DNA from: Ramicandelaber brevisporus
Lineage: Eukaryota; Kickxellomycota; Ramicandelaberales; Ramicandelaberaceae
Assembly (NCBI GenBank): GCA_025201865.1
Contig: MU603186.1
Location: 1-16,342, forward strand
Direction: 5' to 3'
DNA length: 16,342 bases
Part shown: positions 1 through 8,619 of the stretch, piece by piece
Numbering within the stretch: the stretch's first letter is position 1
Layout: each line of letters begins with the position of its first letter
Program-made: the position numbers and the translations under genes
Notes under the pieces: generated by a model
What the model was told of the DNA's origin: nothing
Databases searched by the model: none
Seen by the model: only the letters and a program-made list of their open reading frames with translations

Positions 1-474
<474 letters not shown>

Positions 475-607
475 TTCGGTTCATCGTTTGTGGTGTCGAA
501 CAGGAAGTTGCTGTGGCTATCCTAATTTATCTCAATCGCATCATGAACATGGTCCCTCTTCAATCGTCGTGTTTAAAAACAATAAGGACAATTAGTAATA
601 ATTTAGT

Positions 608-1759
608 TTATTTGGTCTTCTTGTTGGTGTTGACATAGCCGGTACCAACGCCAGATACCAATACGGTCTTGTTGGATGGATCTGGCTTGAGCTTGAATGT
701 AACGTTGAAGAAATCCCGAATGTCACGCATGTACTGAATACTGAATGGTGACAGCTTTCCAACCCTTGTTCTGGACACGTCTTCTGGGCCTAAAACCACG
801 AGTAGCATTGCCAGCCACTGTGAGCACGTATCAAAGCATCCGCCCTTTTCAATTTCAGACAGCAGCATTCTCGCAGCTTGGACACCAACATCTTCAGGCA
901 CATCTCCCTTCTTTGAACACAGCTCGGCACTCAGCAGAACTCCAGTAGTCGATTCAGCCACCAGTGCAATTCCATAGCCAGGAGACAATCCAGAGTCAGC
1001 ACCCGAGTACACATCGGTGGTAATGTCCACTTGGTTAATGTAGTGATTCAACACTGATCTCGCTGCCTGTGCCATTCTGTTTGCATTCTGAGGAGATACT
1101 CTTGTGCAATACGCAATTCCACGGATTCTTTTGATGCGACCTTCCTCAAAGAATTGGATTGGCTTAACTGCACGTACAACTGGACACTGGAAAGTAACCT
1201 CGCCACCACCCAATGGAGCTGATCCACGCTTTGTAATTTTAAGTTCGACACTTCCATCTTCAATTCCATACTTACGCAAATGGACCAACGTAACAATTCG
1301 AAGCGTATCAACAGTAACATCGATATTGTCATTTGTAATGCCAGTCAGTCGTGCATTCATGTTAACTTTTCCGAATGGTGCTAGTGCAATCAGAGCCTCC
1401 AAATAATATCCAATTGCTCTATATTGCAACTCGCCATCATTGTCATCATCATTCACTGCTTGTCTCTGATTGCTGTTTTGCTGGTCTCTGTTTGGCAAAC
1501 TTCCAACTGGACATTCATGCTCAATCCTTCCGCCAATAATCACACCGGGTCTATACGTGAGAGTTGTACCGGTGTAGCTGATGTCGATGGAAGAGCCGTT
1601 GGTAGCCTTTTCTAGCAAGCGCAAGAAGGAAACTTCGTAATCGCGCAAACCAGGGTTGTCGTCATCTGCTCTGATCTCGTCAATGCGGACAGGCTGTCCA
1701 CTCAGCGTTGCAAATACCAGCCGCTGTCTCAAGTAGTTGTGACCTGTATACCGCAACAT
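608..1759 (-). CDS. rcl1: Rcl1, RNA 3'-terminal phosphate cyclase-like 18S rRNA processing protein
   Basis: Nucleolar protein of small-subunit ribosome biogenesis. In yeast it binds the GTPase Bms1 and is needed for early cleavages of pre-18S rRNA. The 383-residue protein follows the family throughout: LRQRLVFATLSGQPVRI near the start, DDNPGLRDYEVSFLRLL (about 33-49), TNGSSIDISYTGTTL (53-67), the GGGEV signature (184-188), IKRIRGIAYCTRVSP (209-223) and GYGIALVAESTTG (261-273). True RtcA cyclases carry a catalytic His in the C-terminal segment. Here the matching stretch reads GGCFDTCSQWLAMLL, without that His, which is typical of Rcl1 and argues against an active cyclase. A polar insert rich in N, Q and D (about 86-111) sits where human Rcl1 has only a few residues. 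The ATG is the first after an in-frame stop. Upstream in-frame CAG/CAA codons have no ATG, so they are leader. The gene is divergent from the zinc-finger gene. Confidence 0.95.
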   Translation of the reverse strand: MLRYTGHNYLRQRLVFATLSGQPVRIDEIRADDDNPGLRDYEVSFLRLLEKATNGSSIDISYTGTTLTYRPGVIIGGRIEHECPVGSLPNRDQQNSNQRQAVNDDDNDGELQYRAIGYYLEALIALAPFGKVNMNARLTGITNDNIDVTVDTLRIVTLVHLRKYGIEDGSVELKITKRGSAPLGGGEVTFQCPVVRAVKPIQFFEEGRIKRIRGIAYCTRVSPQNANRMAQAARSVLNHYINQVDITTDVYSGADSGLSPGYGIALVAESTTGVLLSAELCSKKGDVPEDVGVQAARMLLSEIEKGGCFDTCSQWLAMLLVVLGPEDVSRTRVGKLSPFSIQYMRDIRDFFNVTFKLKPDPSNKTVLVSGVGTGYVNTNKKTK

Positions 1760-1772
1760 GTTTGACTCGATC

Positions 1773-1805
<33 letters not shown>

Positions 1806-2218
1806 CGCGATTTTAATGGTTTTCTTTTTTGTATTTAATTTTCTTTTTTTTTTTTGAAACGGAAACCGATTTCAGGATTCGAACAAATTGCACACATTTG
1901 GAAGTGAAAGGCGATTTGACTGGAAAGGCGAAAGACAGAAGAAGAATGTAAGTGATGTCCTGTAGACAAATGAGATTGTTGTGTCTTGACATTTACAGGC
2001 TCCTTTTGACCATATCATGTTTGAATATCGTTGACGATGAATATAAGCATGCTCGCTGACTGGCTGAAATGAGTCGATTTTATTCGCGTTTGTTCGTGTT
2101 TGCTCTCACGAAAGGAGGTGACTGGTTTGCTCTCTTATCTCAACTACTCGACTGAAGATTGACCACTACCAACTAACAGCAACAGAACAAAGCAGCTGAT
2201 CTACTCAGCCAGCCAGCC
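1760..2218. promoter_or_regulatory. Divergent promoter region, rcl1 and zinc-finger gene
   Basis: This 459-bp gap must hold the promoters of rcl1 (leftward) and the eight-finger gene (rightward). It contains a run of 12 T at 1844-1855 within a T-rich stretch. Such dA:dT tracts exclude nucleosomes in fungal promoters. A weak TATA-like TATAAG lies at 2042-2047, about 175 bp before the zinc-finger ATG. The reverse strand near 1875-1884 reads GTTCGAATCC, but no tRNA folds around it. I see no other convincing element. Confidence 0.45.
1772..1804 (-). repeat. CAG/CAA triplet repeat in the rcl1 leader
   Basis: Eleven consecutive CAG or CAA triplets on the minus strand lie in frame with rcl1, four codons before its ATG. 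An in-frame TAA about 40 bp further upstream and the lack of an ATG between them place the tract in the 5' leader. The neighbouring F-box gene translates similar triplets as polyglutamine. Confidence 0.8.
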
Positions 2219-4279
2219 ATGTCGACCGTGAAGATCAAGACAGAGCCAACAGCAACAACAACAGCAGCAACAGTTGATGTGAAAGTCAAGCTCGAGCCGA
2301 GTCTCTCTGCAGCTGACATCAAACTCGAACAGCACACTTCAGACATTGACACCAAAGTCGAGTCTGACTCGGAAGCTTACAGCGAGGAAGGTGAAGAAGG
2401 CGATATCAAATCCGAGAACGATGATGGCAGTGATGACGATGAAGATACCGATCAGAACCAAGATACAGAAGCTCCCAAGACACAGCGACGGTTCATCTGC
2501 GAATATCTTGGATGCGAACGTCGCTTCAAGACAACCAACCAGCTGAGAATGCATCAAAATGAACATAGACTCCAAGCAGAGCTCAATATATTTGGAAAGA
2601 CTTTCACGCTGACTCGGCAATCATTAGATGATCGATGGTCATGCCCTATTCTGGATTGTACATCAACGGCTAAAACAATTTATTCTTTAAGCGTTCATAT
2701 GCGATCATATCATGCCACGACTATGGGGCAGCGACACTATCTGCGGCAGCATCCATCCCAGAAAACTAAGCGCAATCTTTATTTCCTTGGCGTGGATGAC
2801 ATTTACGTGAATGGAGTTCGCTGTGGATATCATAACACTATTGGAGTGTTCATTTGCTATGAATGTCGGTTGGTACCTGAGTGTCTTCTCACACATCTAC
2901 AGCAGAAACATGGATTTGATGAGAAGTTGGTTGATACCTCTGCTCTACCAGATAGCGCAGTAACTGCCAATGCCGATCCCAATACTAATCAGCACACCAG
3001 AAATCCACATCTCGCATCAGCAATTAGCCAGCCATATCAGCAGCATCAACAGGATATTGTTCAGGGTTGGCTCTGTGTTACATCCGACTGTGGTTATTGT
3101 AACTGTGCGATTCAAGCTACAAATGATCACAAGAAACAAGTACATCGAACAGAAAAGGTGTGGACTGTACCTGCTCTTGTGCTGCGGTTAAGTTGTACCA
3201 AAACACACACTTCATTTTTTCTCATTACTCGCATTGATCAAGCAGGTGGCGCTGTCACAACAAGCAGTAAAATCGTGAACCAGCACAAACTCAATAGCAA
3301 CCACAATGGATTAAATACTCAAGATGAGAATGGAGATGATGTCGAACAGAATGACGCCACAGAAGCATCCAATCGAAATCGACGATATATTTGCGAATAT
3401 CTTGATTGTGGGTGTGTCTTCAACTCAGCTGGTCAACTTAGCAAACATCGACACGAACACAAACTTGAAGTCATGATTGGTGTATATGGTAAAACTTTTA
3501 CTCTTAGTCGCCAATCTTCAGATGATCGATGGGCATGTCCGATTTCAGGTTGTGGGAAAACATACCAAACAGTTACTACCATTAGTAAACATATTAATAA
3601 AGCCCATGGCGCATTGATTAAGCAAAAACGTGCTAATGTGGAGAATGAGGATAGTAAGCAGCAGCAGCAACCAGTTATCAAGAGGAGACATCCTAATTTT
3701 GTTTATTTAAACGTGGATGATTTCTATGTTAGTGGTGCTAGATGTGGCTATCATACTGCGAATGAAATGTTCATTTGTCACAAATGTCGACTAGTGCCTG
3801 AATGTCTTTTGACTCATCTGCAACAGAAACATGAGTATGATGAGAAGTTGATTGACAACTCTTCTCTTCCAGAAAGTGCAGTAAATGCAAGTGCCGATCC
3901 CAATGGAAACCAGCACACCAGCAACCAACATCTGGCATCAGCAATTAGTCAGCCATATCAATGGCATCATCCGGATATTTTACGAGGCTGGCTGTGTGTT
4001 ACATCCAACTGTGGGTATTGTGGCTATACATCATCTATTAAGATCAATCACAAAGGTGCAAATCACCAAGGCAAGCAGATATCGACAGTTCCTGCACTCG
4101 TACTGCGATTGTATTTTGCGAAAACACAAACAATGTACGCCCTCATCGCTCGGTTGGATATGTCCACAAGCAGTATCGAACCAGGCAACTCAATGAGTCA
4201 GTATAATAACGAATGCGATGACGATGATGGCGATGAATTGGTGCTGAGCGACATGGGTGATGATGACGATGTCCATTAG
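2219..4279 (+). CDS. Eight-zinc-finger protein with a duplicated ~255-residue module (OrsD/DUF3505-like)
   Basis: Probable nuclear DNA-binding protein of 686 residues; target unknown. Residues 1-85 are acidic and carry four psi-K-x-E SUMO consensus sites (K7 IKTE, K24 VKLE, K35 IKLE, K64 IKSE) plus a partial one (K46 TKVE). Two tandem modules follow, about 90-340 and 388-647. Each has the same four fingers: C-x4-C-x12-H-x3-H; C-x4-C-x12-H-x4-H; the short C-x2-C-x9-H-x4-H (CRLVPECLLTHLQQKH, identical in both copies); and C-x4-C-x12-H-x4-H starting GWLCVTS. All zinc ligands survive in both copies. The linkers are conserved as well (DEKL, NADPN/SADPN, QHT, LASAISQPYQ), and each module closes with TVPALVLRL. 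The order finger, spacer, GWLC-CGY finger, hydrophobic end resembles the fungal OrsD/DUF3505 domain, but this is from memory and divergent. A linker (341-387) and an acidic tail (661-686) complete it. The ATG at 2219 starts the long frame. Confidence 0.85.
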   Translation: MSTVKIKTEPTATTTAATVDVKVKLEPSLSAADIKLEQHTSDIDTKVESDSEAYSEEGEEGDIKSENDDGSDDDEDTDQNQDTEAPKTQRRFICEYLGCERRFKTTNQLRMHQNEHRLQAELNIFGKTFTLTRQSLDDRWSCPILDCTSTAKTIYSLSVHMRSYHATTMGQRHYLRQHPSQKTKRNLYFLGVDDIYVNGVRCGYHNTIGVFICYECRLVPECLLTHLQQKHGFDEKLVDTSALPDSAVTANADPNTNQHTRNPHLASAISQPYQQHQQDIVQGWLCVTSDCGYCNCAIQATNDHKKQVHRTEKVWTVPALVLRLSCTKTHTSFFLITRIDQAGGAVTTSSKIVNQHKLNSNHNGLNTQDENGDDVEQNDATEASNRNRRYICEYLDCGCVFNSAGQLSKHRHEHKLEVMIGVYGKTFTLSRQSSDDRWACPISGCGKTYQTVTTISKHINKAHGALIKQKRANVENEDSKQQQQPVIKRRHPNFVYLNVDDFYVSGARCGYHTANEMFICHKCRLVPECLLTHLQQKHEYDEKLIDNSSLPESAVNASADPNGNQHTSNQHLASAISQPYQWHHPDILRGWLCVTSNCGYCGYTSSIKINHKGANHQGKQISTVPALVLRLYFAKTQTMYALIARLDMSTSSIEPGNSMSQYNNECDDDDGDELVLSDMGDDDDVH
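2486..3238 (+). repeat. Intragenic tandem duplication, first copy
   Basis: This DNA encodes residues 90-340, the first four-finger module. It is clearly alignable with 3380-4159, at an offset of 298 codons. Similarity is highest around finger 3 and the following spacer. The stretch at about 2920-3060 matches about 3840-3980 at most bases, including synonymous sites, so the duplication is old but not ancient or has been partly homogenised. Confidence 0.88.
3380..4159 (+). repeat. Intragenic tandem duplication, second copy
   Basis: This DNA encodes residues 388-647, the second four-finger module. It differs from the first mainly by a short insert rich in Q, K and E (about residues 470-485, including a CAG/CAA run at 3659-3670) between fingers 2 and 3. 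All zinc ligands are kept. Confidence 0.88.
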
Positions 4280-4533
4280 TCGTAAACAGCGACAGTATCT
4301 TAACTATATCAACCAATTTTTTTTTTAACTTCAATTAACTCTGTTTTAAAATTTGTACTGTAGCGCAGCGAGCCGATTGTACGCATAATCGCTGGTGTGA
4401 GTGAATAGCATATAGTATAACTCTTCAGCTCACATTTAATTAACAGCATTTTATGGTGGCTATCAATAGAGACATCATCGCATAGTTCACCTAGGATGGT
4501 ATATTAAATAATTGTTAAAAAGATATATTGTTA
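4280..4533. other. Convergent intergenic region, zinc-finger and F-box gene 3' ends
   Basis: A 254-bp AT-rich gap holds both 3' ends. It contains a run of T at about 4318-4326 and, on the minus strand, AT-rich sequence near 4500-4530 suited to 3'-end formation of the F-box gene. I see no coding or structured RNA signal. Confidence 0.4.
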
Positions 4534-7500
4534 TTACATGATTGCACAAAATCCGCGACGCTCATTCTGGCGCAGACTCTGGAAACGAACGTGCCGATTA
4601 AACTGATTTTGTTGACGCTGTTCGCTCAAATATTCTTCACGAAGTCGCTCACGTCTAGCAATCTGCGCAAGAACCTCATCCTCATCATCCTCATCTTCAT
4701 CATTATCAATATCCTCGCCATCGTTATTATCGCCGTAGCTAAAATTATTGTTGTTATTGTTAGTATTACCAATTGCAGTCAATTGTGGAATGCCTCGCAA
4801 TAGATTGGCATGAGCTGTGTTCTCATCGTCTGCTCCGAGTTGCGTATTAAATCCCATCAAGTGCTCTGGAAGACGAGGATGGCGTCCACGCTGTTGATAC
4901 TGCTGTTGATACTGCTGTTGATACTGCTGCTGAGCAGTTGTAGTTGTAAATCGACGACGATTGCGACGATATCTACCCATCATTCCACGCAATGGCTCTC
5001 CATTATCGAAGGCAGTTGACGCTGTTGCCGCATTGTTCAGAGTTGGAGCGTATCCAGTGCCTGTAACAGCTCGGATGGCATCATCGACATCAAAATCCAG
5101 TGCAACGTTACGACGACGGTACTGCTCGGTTACATGGTGGTCATCACTGCCGCCGTCGCTGCCATACGCCATGCCATTAATGTTGCCATCTTCACTGCTG
5201 TCCTCGTCCTCTAGCGGCTCCATTGTCATGAATGCGCTGCTCGACACCATTGCCTCGCCTTGTGGAGCATGCTGATACAAACCATGGAACAGTGGATCAA
5301 TAGCACTGGTTGGCAATAAAGACGGAGACATACTTGAAGGGAGTGACCCAACTGCCATTGTTGAAGCTGTTGTTGTTGTCGTTGTAATTGTTGTTGTGAT
5401 TGTATCGGATATAGTATTGCTGCGTACCGTTCGATACTTCTTCTTCTGACGCTCAAGCATCGAAACCAAGCGAATATGAGTCTCTAAATTGGCTGCTAGA
5501 TTGATGGATGTCGCTTCTTCATCCGAGAGCATGGCAGCTTTGGCAATCCACGGAATACTTTCGGCGTTGATCCATACTGAAGACTGTTGACTGAATGACT
5601 CGAAGTGACTAGTAGAGATTGGTTCCGAAAGACGACGATTCACGTCGATAGAAATTGGACTGGAGCTGCTATTGCTGTGGCTACGATGACCACGATACTT
5701 CTGCTGCTGCTGCTGTTGCTGCTTGCGTGAGGTTGACATACTGCGTATTCTATGCAAATACCCAACTGCAGATGTGCGTAAAGAAGAGCCTGGGGCAACT
5801 TGATACGATCGGAGTCCACGCTGTGATCGCTCGACCATTGCTCGCGGTGGCTGTTGTTGCTGCTGTCTGGCACGCTGTTGCGGATCGGGATTTGCGGCTG
5901 GAGACACTTGATACCAATTGTAAAACGAGCGTGGCACGAGACCAGTGTAGGATGACAAGTTCTCGAGTCGCCGCATTGCCACCTCAGAAATGCCATTAGT
6001 GTCGAACATGGTGATCACCACTTTGTCTGGTATTTGCAGATGGTGTGGAAGAAGCTGGTGCAGAGCTGCCATCTCTTCTGGAGTTGATGGTGCAATCAAA
6101 TCACCATTCATCCGAATCAAGCCACGAAGCTGTTCTGGCGATGGAAGCATTGAGCCAGGTGGCAGTGTGCGCATTGCGTAGAGGTACAGGTGAATGGAGC
6201 GACGTCTCGTCAAGAACAGCTGCAGTAGAGAATCAACCAATGGATCAGTGAGCTGGCCACAATTGTCAATGTCAACACGCGTGAGACGAGGACAGTTTGA
6301 CATTAACCGAGTCACCGTGTCATTCGTCAAGTCCTCGCAGAATCCAAGGGTAATTTCACGCAGCGACTGGCCCAGGTGTGTAGCGATGGCATCCACGGCA
6401 GCGCGCGTCAATGTAACACACTCATCGAGATCAACCCGTGTAACGGCAGAGTATGATGATGCTGATGGCAAGTATGTAGGGACTCTGAGACTGCTGTTGC
6501 TGTTGCTGTTATTGTTACTGCCTATACCATTAATAAATACATTTGATATTGAGAAGCTCTGAGCAAATGCAATGATACCATCGTCGTTAATGAGCTTGCA
6601 TCGAGCCAGTGATAGTCGCTCCAATTTTGGCAGATGATTTCGAGCACTACTAACGGCCATTGCACGCTCCATTTCAATCTGCTGAGTTGACAGATATCGA
6701 CGCCTGCGTTCCTGTTTCCAATACTCACCATCTACGGAACTCATTTGTGGCGAGCTGACTCGCTCTGCAATTGTCTGCAATGTCGCATTTGTAATTCGAT
6801 CGCAGCCAGACAGGTTCAAGTTGACCAGGTTCGAACAGTATTCAATGATCGCTGATACACCATTGTCAGTGACTTGACTCGAATTGGTGAGATCAAGCAC
6901 GCGCAGCTGCAATCCACACACTCTTGCCACAGCATGCAGCACATGATCTCTCAGCTGAGGACTGCCGGCCAACTTTAAAGTGTGCAGCGATGATCCAGAG
7001 AATGCCAATGCATGTAATATCCCAGAGTTTGTGATGCATTTTGTTCGAGATACATCCAACTCTTCCAATCTATGCTGATTCAGTGCGTACAGTGCGTCGT
7101 CGTGCACAATCGGTAAACCTGCAAGATTGATCGACTTGAGATGCGGATTGTGTGCAATAAAGTACTTGATGCTGTCAGTGTTCAAGCCGAATGCGCCACA
7201 CACGTTCAAGTGACGCACTCGGCTGGCTGCATTTGCAATAGCGCACAGGGTGGATGGAGACACCTGCGGACAATATTGGAGGTCAAGAGTGTGTAATGCA
7301 GCCTTGGCAGCACAGCCAAACTTGCAGATGATGTGGTCCGGAATTACGTTGATAGTATCTGCTGATGTCTCGGACGCTGGTCGCAGCACACGCCACAAGA
7401 GAGGATCGGCTGCAAGCTGACTCCAGCCGCGAGAAACCATTGACGCAATGGAGCGATTGCGGATGCCGAGAAAAGTAAGCACGAGCAGCTGCACTTCGTA

Positions 7501-7911
7501 CGGGAGAAAGTCAAACGTCATTGGAAGCAATGCTACTGAGGAAGAAGAAGAAGTCTCGTGATCAGTCATCAAATCGGCAATTGGAGTGTGGTTTTGCGTG
7601 CTGTCAGTGTTCCACAAAGACGACTGTTGTTGCTGTTTCTGTTGTTGTTTCTGCTGTTGTCGCTGTTGCTGTTGGTGTTGGTGTTTCTGCTGCTCTTGGT
7701 CGCACAGCTGTACTGGCGCCACCATCGGACTGGAAGGCGCAAATGTCACATTGTACAGTGTTGGTGTTGTTTCTGTGGTGGTAGTTCGTGCTGTGGTGGC
7801 CGATAGAGGCGAACTTGGTGCCGTCAAAAACACCTCGGTGTGTTCGTTGTTGTCAATACCACTGTTGTCGTTGCTGGTGTTGCAGTTGCTGCTGTTGTTG
7901 TTGTTGTCCAT
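4534..7911 (-). CDS. F-box/LRR protein with C-terminal CaaX box (SCF substrate receptor, Grr1/FBXL type)
   Basis: Likely substrate receptor of an SCF ubiquitin ligase: the F-box binds Skp1 and the repeats bind the target. From the first ATG (7911) it has 1125 residues; the frame runs 16 codons further only through non-ATG codons. In order: an N/S/T-rich start; polyglutamine with K/H (73-96); F-box (129-176, LPMTFDFLPYEVQLLVLTFLG to DPLLWRVL); about eleven cysteine-containing LRRs (206-571, such as LVNLNLSGCDRITNATL) interrupted by a charged insert (386-429) and an N/S stretch (463-474). A long low-complexity tail holds polyglutamine, TTT runs, three QQQY units and an acidic run (about 1060-1080). 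The last four residues are CAIM, a CaaX box with Met as X, which favours farnesyl transfer. Human FBXL2 and FBXL20 likewise join an F-box and LRRs to a CaaX box. Yeast Grr1 is the nearest fungal analogue by architecture; orthology is not shown. No intron. Confidence 0.9.
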   Translation of the reverse strand: MDNNNNSSNCNTSNDNSGIDNNEHTEVFLTAPSSPLSATTARTTTTETTPTLYNVTFAPSSPMVAPVQLCDQEQQKHQHQQQQRQQQKQQQKQQQQSSLWNTDSTQNHTPIADLMTDHETSSSSSVALLPMTFDFLPYEVQLLVLTFLGIRNRSIASMVSRGWSQLAADPLLWRVLRPASETSADTINVIPDHIICKFGCAAKAALHTLDLQYCPQVSPSTLCAIANAASRVRHLNVCGAFGLNTDSIKYFIAHNPHLKSINLAGLPIVHDDALYALNQHRLEELDVSRTKCITNSGILHALAFSGSSLHTLKLAGSPQLRDHVLHAVARVCGLQLRVLDLTNSSQVTDNGVSAIIEYCSNLVNLNLSGCDRITNATLQTIAERVSSPQMSSVDGEYWKQERRRRYLSTQQIEMERAMAVSSARNHLPKLERLSLARCKLINDDGIIAFAQSFSISNVFINGIGSNNNSNSNSSLRVPTYLPSASSYSAVTRVDLDECVTLTRAAVDAIATHLGQSLREITLGFCEDLTNDTVTRLMSNCPRLTRVDIDNCGQLTDPLVDSLLQLFLTRRRSIHLYLYAMRTLPPGSMLPSPEQLRGLIRMNGDLIAPSTPEEMAALHQLLPHHLQIPDKVVITMFDTNGISEVAMRRLENLSSYTGLVPRSFYNWYQVSPAANPDPQQRARQQQQQPPRAMVERSQRGLRSYQVAPGSSLRTSAVGYLHRIRSMSTSRKQQQQQQQKYRGHRSHSNSSSSPISIDVNRRLSEPISTSHFESFSQQSSVWINAESIPWIAKAAMLSDEEATSINLAANLETHIRLVSMLERQKKKYRTVRSNTISDTITTTITTTTTTASTMAVGSLPSSMSPSLLPTSAIDPLFHGLYQHAPQGEAMVSSSAFMTMEPLEDEDSSEDGNINGMAYGSDGGSDDHHVTEQYRRRNVALDFDVDDAIRAVTGTGYAPTLNNAATASTAFDNGEPLRGMMGRYRRNRRRFTTTTAQQQYQQQYQQQYQQRGRHPRLPEHLMGFNTQLGADDENTAHANLLRGIPQLTAIGNTNNNNNNFSYGDNNDGEDIDNDEDEDDEDEVLAQIARRERLREEYLSEQRQQNQFNRHVRFQSLRQNERRGFCAIM
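4891..4930 (-). repeat. 12-bp tandem repeat encoding QQQY units
   Basis: About three and a half copies of a 12-bp unit (plus strand CTGTTGATACTG) encode repeated Gln-Gln-Gln-Tyr near residues 994-1007 of the F-box protein. Because the unit is a multiple of three, copy-number change would keep the frame. Confidence 0.85.
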
Positions 7912-8265
7912 GTCTGTGCGAGAACAATAATCGATTATCAAGAGGAAGAGTCTATCCAAGCAAAGTCAAAGAAAAGATAATGTAATTACAAACAAAGGAG
8001 GTTGGAGTGTTCGGCGGCGCACGCGAGAGGAAGGCAAGAGGACGAATACAGCAAGCTTTGAAAAGGAGATGGTTGTATACAGGTTACGGAGGTGTATGTT
8101 CCGCTATTGTTGCTTCTGTGCGTGTGCAAGTGTTGTGCTCGGAATAGAATGAAGAAGAAGAAGAAGTTACAATGGTGAGTGGGGGGTGGGAGTGTGTGTG
8201 GGTTAGACACAAGATGAGCACGAGATGACTCGCAGTTCAATGGACAGAAAGAGTAGACACTCACC

Positions 8266-8311
8266 CACACATACTCACTCTCTCAGAGTATGTGTGTGTG
8301 TGTGTGTGTGT
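8266..8311. repeat. 11-bp stem hairpin merging into a (TG)n microsatellite
   Basis: CACACATACTC (8266-8276) and GAGTATGTGTG (8286-8296) form a perfect 11-bp inverted repeat with a 9-base spacer. The right arm runs on into alternating TG up to 8311. A competing left partner lies upstream: 8190-8203 pairs with 8263-8276 at 13 of 14 positions. Long alternating TG tracts can adopt Z-DNA. Confidence 0.8.
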
Positions 8312-8435
8312 TACGCCTTGCGCCGCCGCACAAAAAGACAAGCCAGTAGTCTTCGGAATGAAACGAATGTGTGGACCATCGCAATAACAGTCACACACGA
8401 AAAAATGACGGGTTGGTCTCTGATTCTAAAGAGCA

Positions 8436-8513
8436 AATCACTTTTCGAAGAACAATAATTCTCACAATACAAGTGCTATTGTGTTCAAGACCATTGAAGA
8501 GTCTTTGTTTTGT
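8436..8513. repeat. 78-bp direct repeat, copy 1
   Basis: This unit is identical over all 78 bases to 8542-8619, at an offset of 106 bp. Each copy contains the inverted repeat CACAATA - 7 bases - TATTGTG (here 8463-8469 and 8477-8483). Both copies are followed by TGGCTATGAGAC, 4 bases after copy 1 and 21 bases after copy 2, so the duplicated unit was longer (about 94-111 bp) and has since gained or lost 17 bp. Confidence 0.97.
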
Positions 8514-8541
8514 AATGTGGCTATGAGACACATACAAGTAG

Positions 8542-8619
8542 AATCACTTTTCGAAGAACAATAATTCTCACAATACAAGTGCTATTGTGTTCAAGACCAT
8601 TGAAGAGTCTTTGTTTTGT
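8542..8619. repeat. 78-bp direct repeat, copy 2
   Basis: Perfect second copy of 8436-8513, with its inner inverted repeat at 8569-8575 and 8583-8589. The shared trailing motif TGGCTATGAGAC is at 8641-8652. The copy ends about 250 bp before the HSF-like start codon, so it is probably part of that promoter. Confidence 0.97.

Noticed and set aside
1870-1890. Possible tRNA T-arm (GTTCGAATCC) on the minus strand
   Set aside because: The flanking bases do not form the 5-bp T stem, and no anticodon or acceptor stem can be placed around it.
7586-7930. Cys-rich plus-strand frame (CCCCFCCCF...) opposite the F-box N-terminus
   Set aside because: It is an antisense translation of the polyglutamine and asparagine codons, not a real Cys-rich peptide.
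7912-7959. 16-residue N-terminal extension of the F-box protein
   Set aside because: The frame there begins at TTG, with no ATG; the first ATG is at 7911.
8225-8458. 77-codon plus-strand frame in the divergent promoter
   Set aside because: It translates the TG/CA microsatellite as a VCVCVC run and ends inside the direct repeat; there is no coding character.
8436-8619. Direct repeat considered as a CRISPR array or transposon ends
   Set aside because: There are only two 78-bp units with a 28-bp gap in a fungal promoter, no terminal inverted repeats, no target duplication and no transposase nearby.
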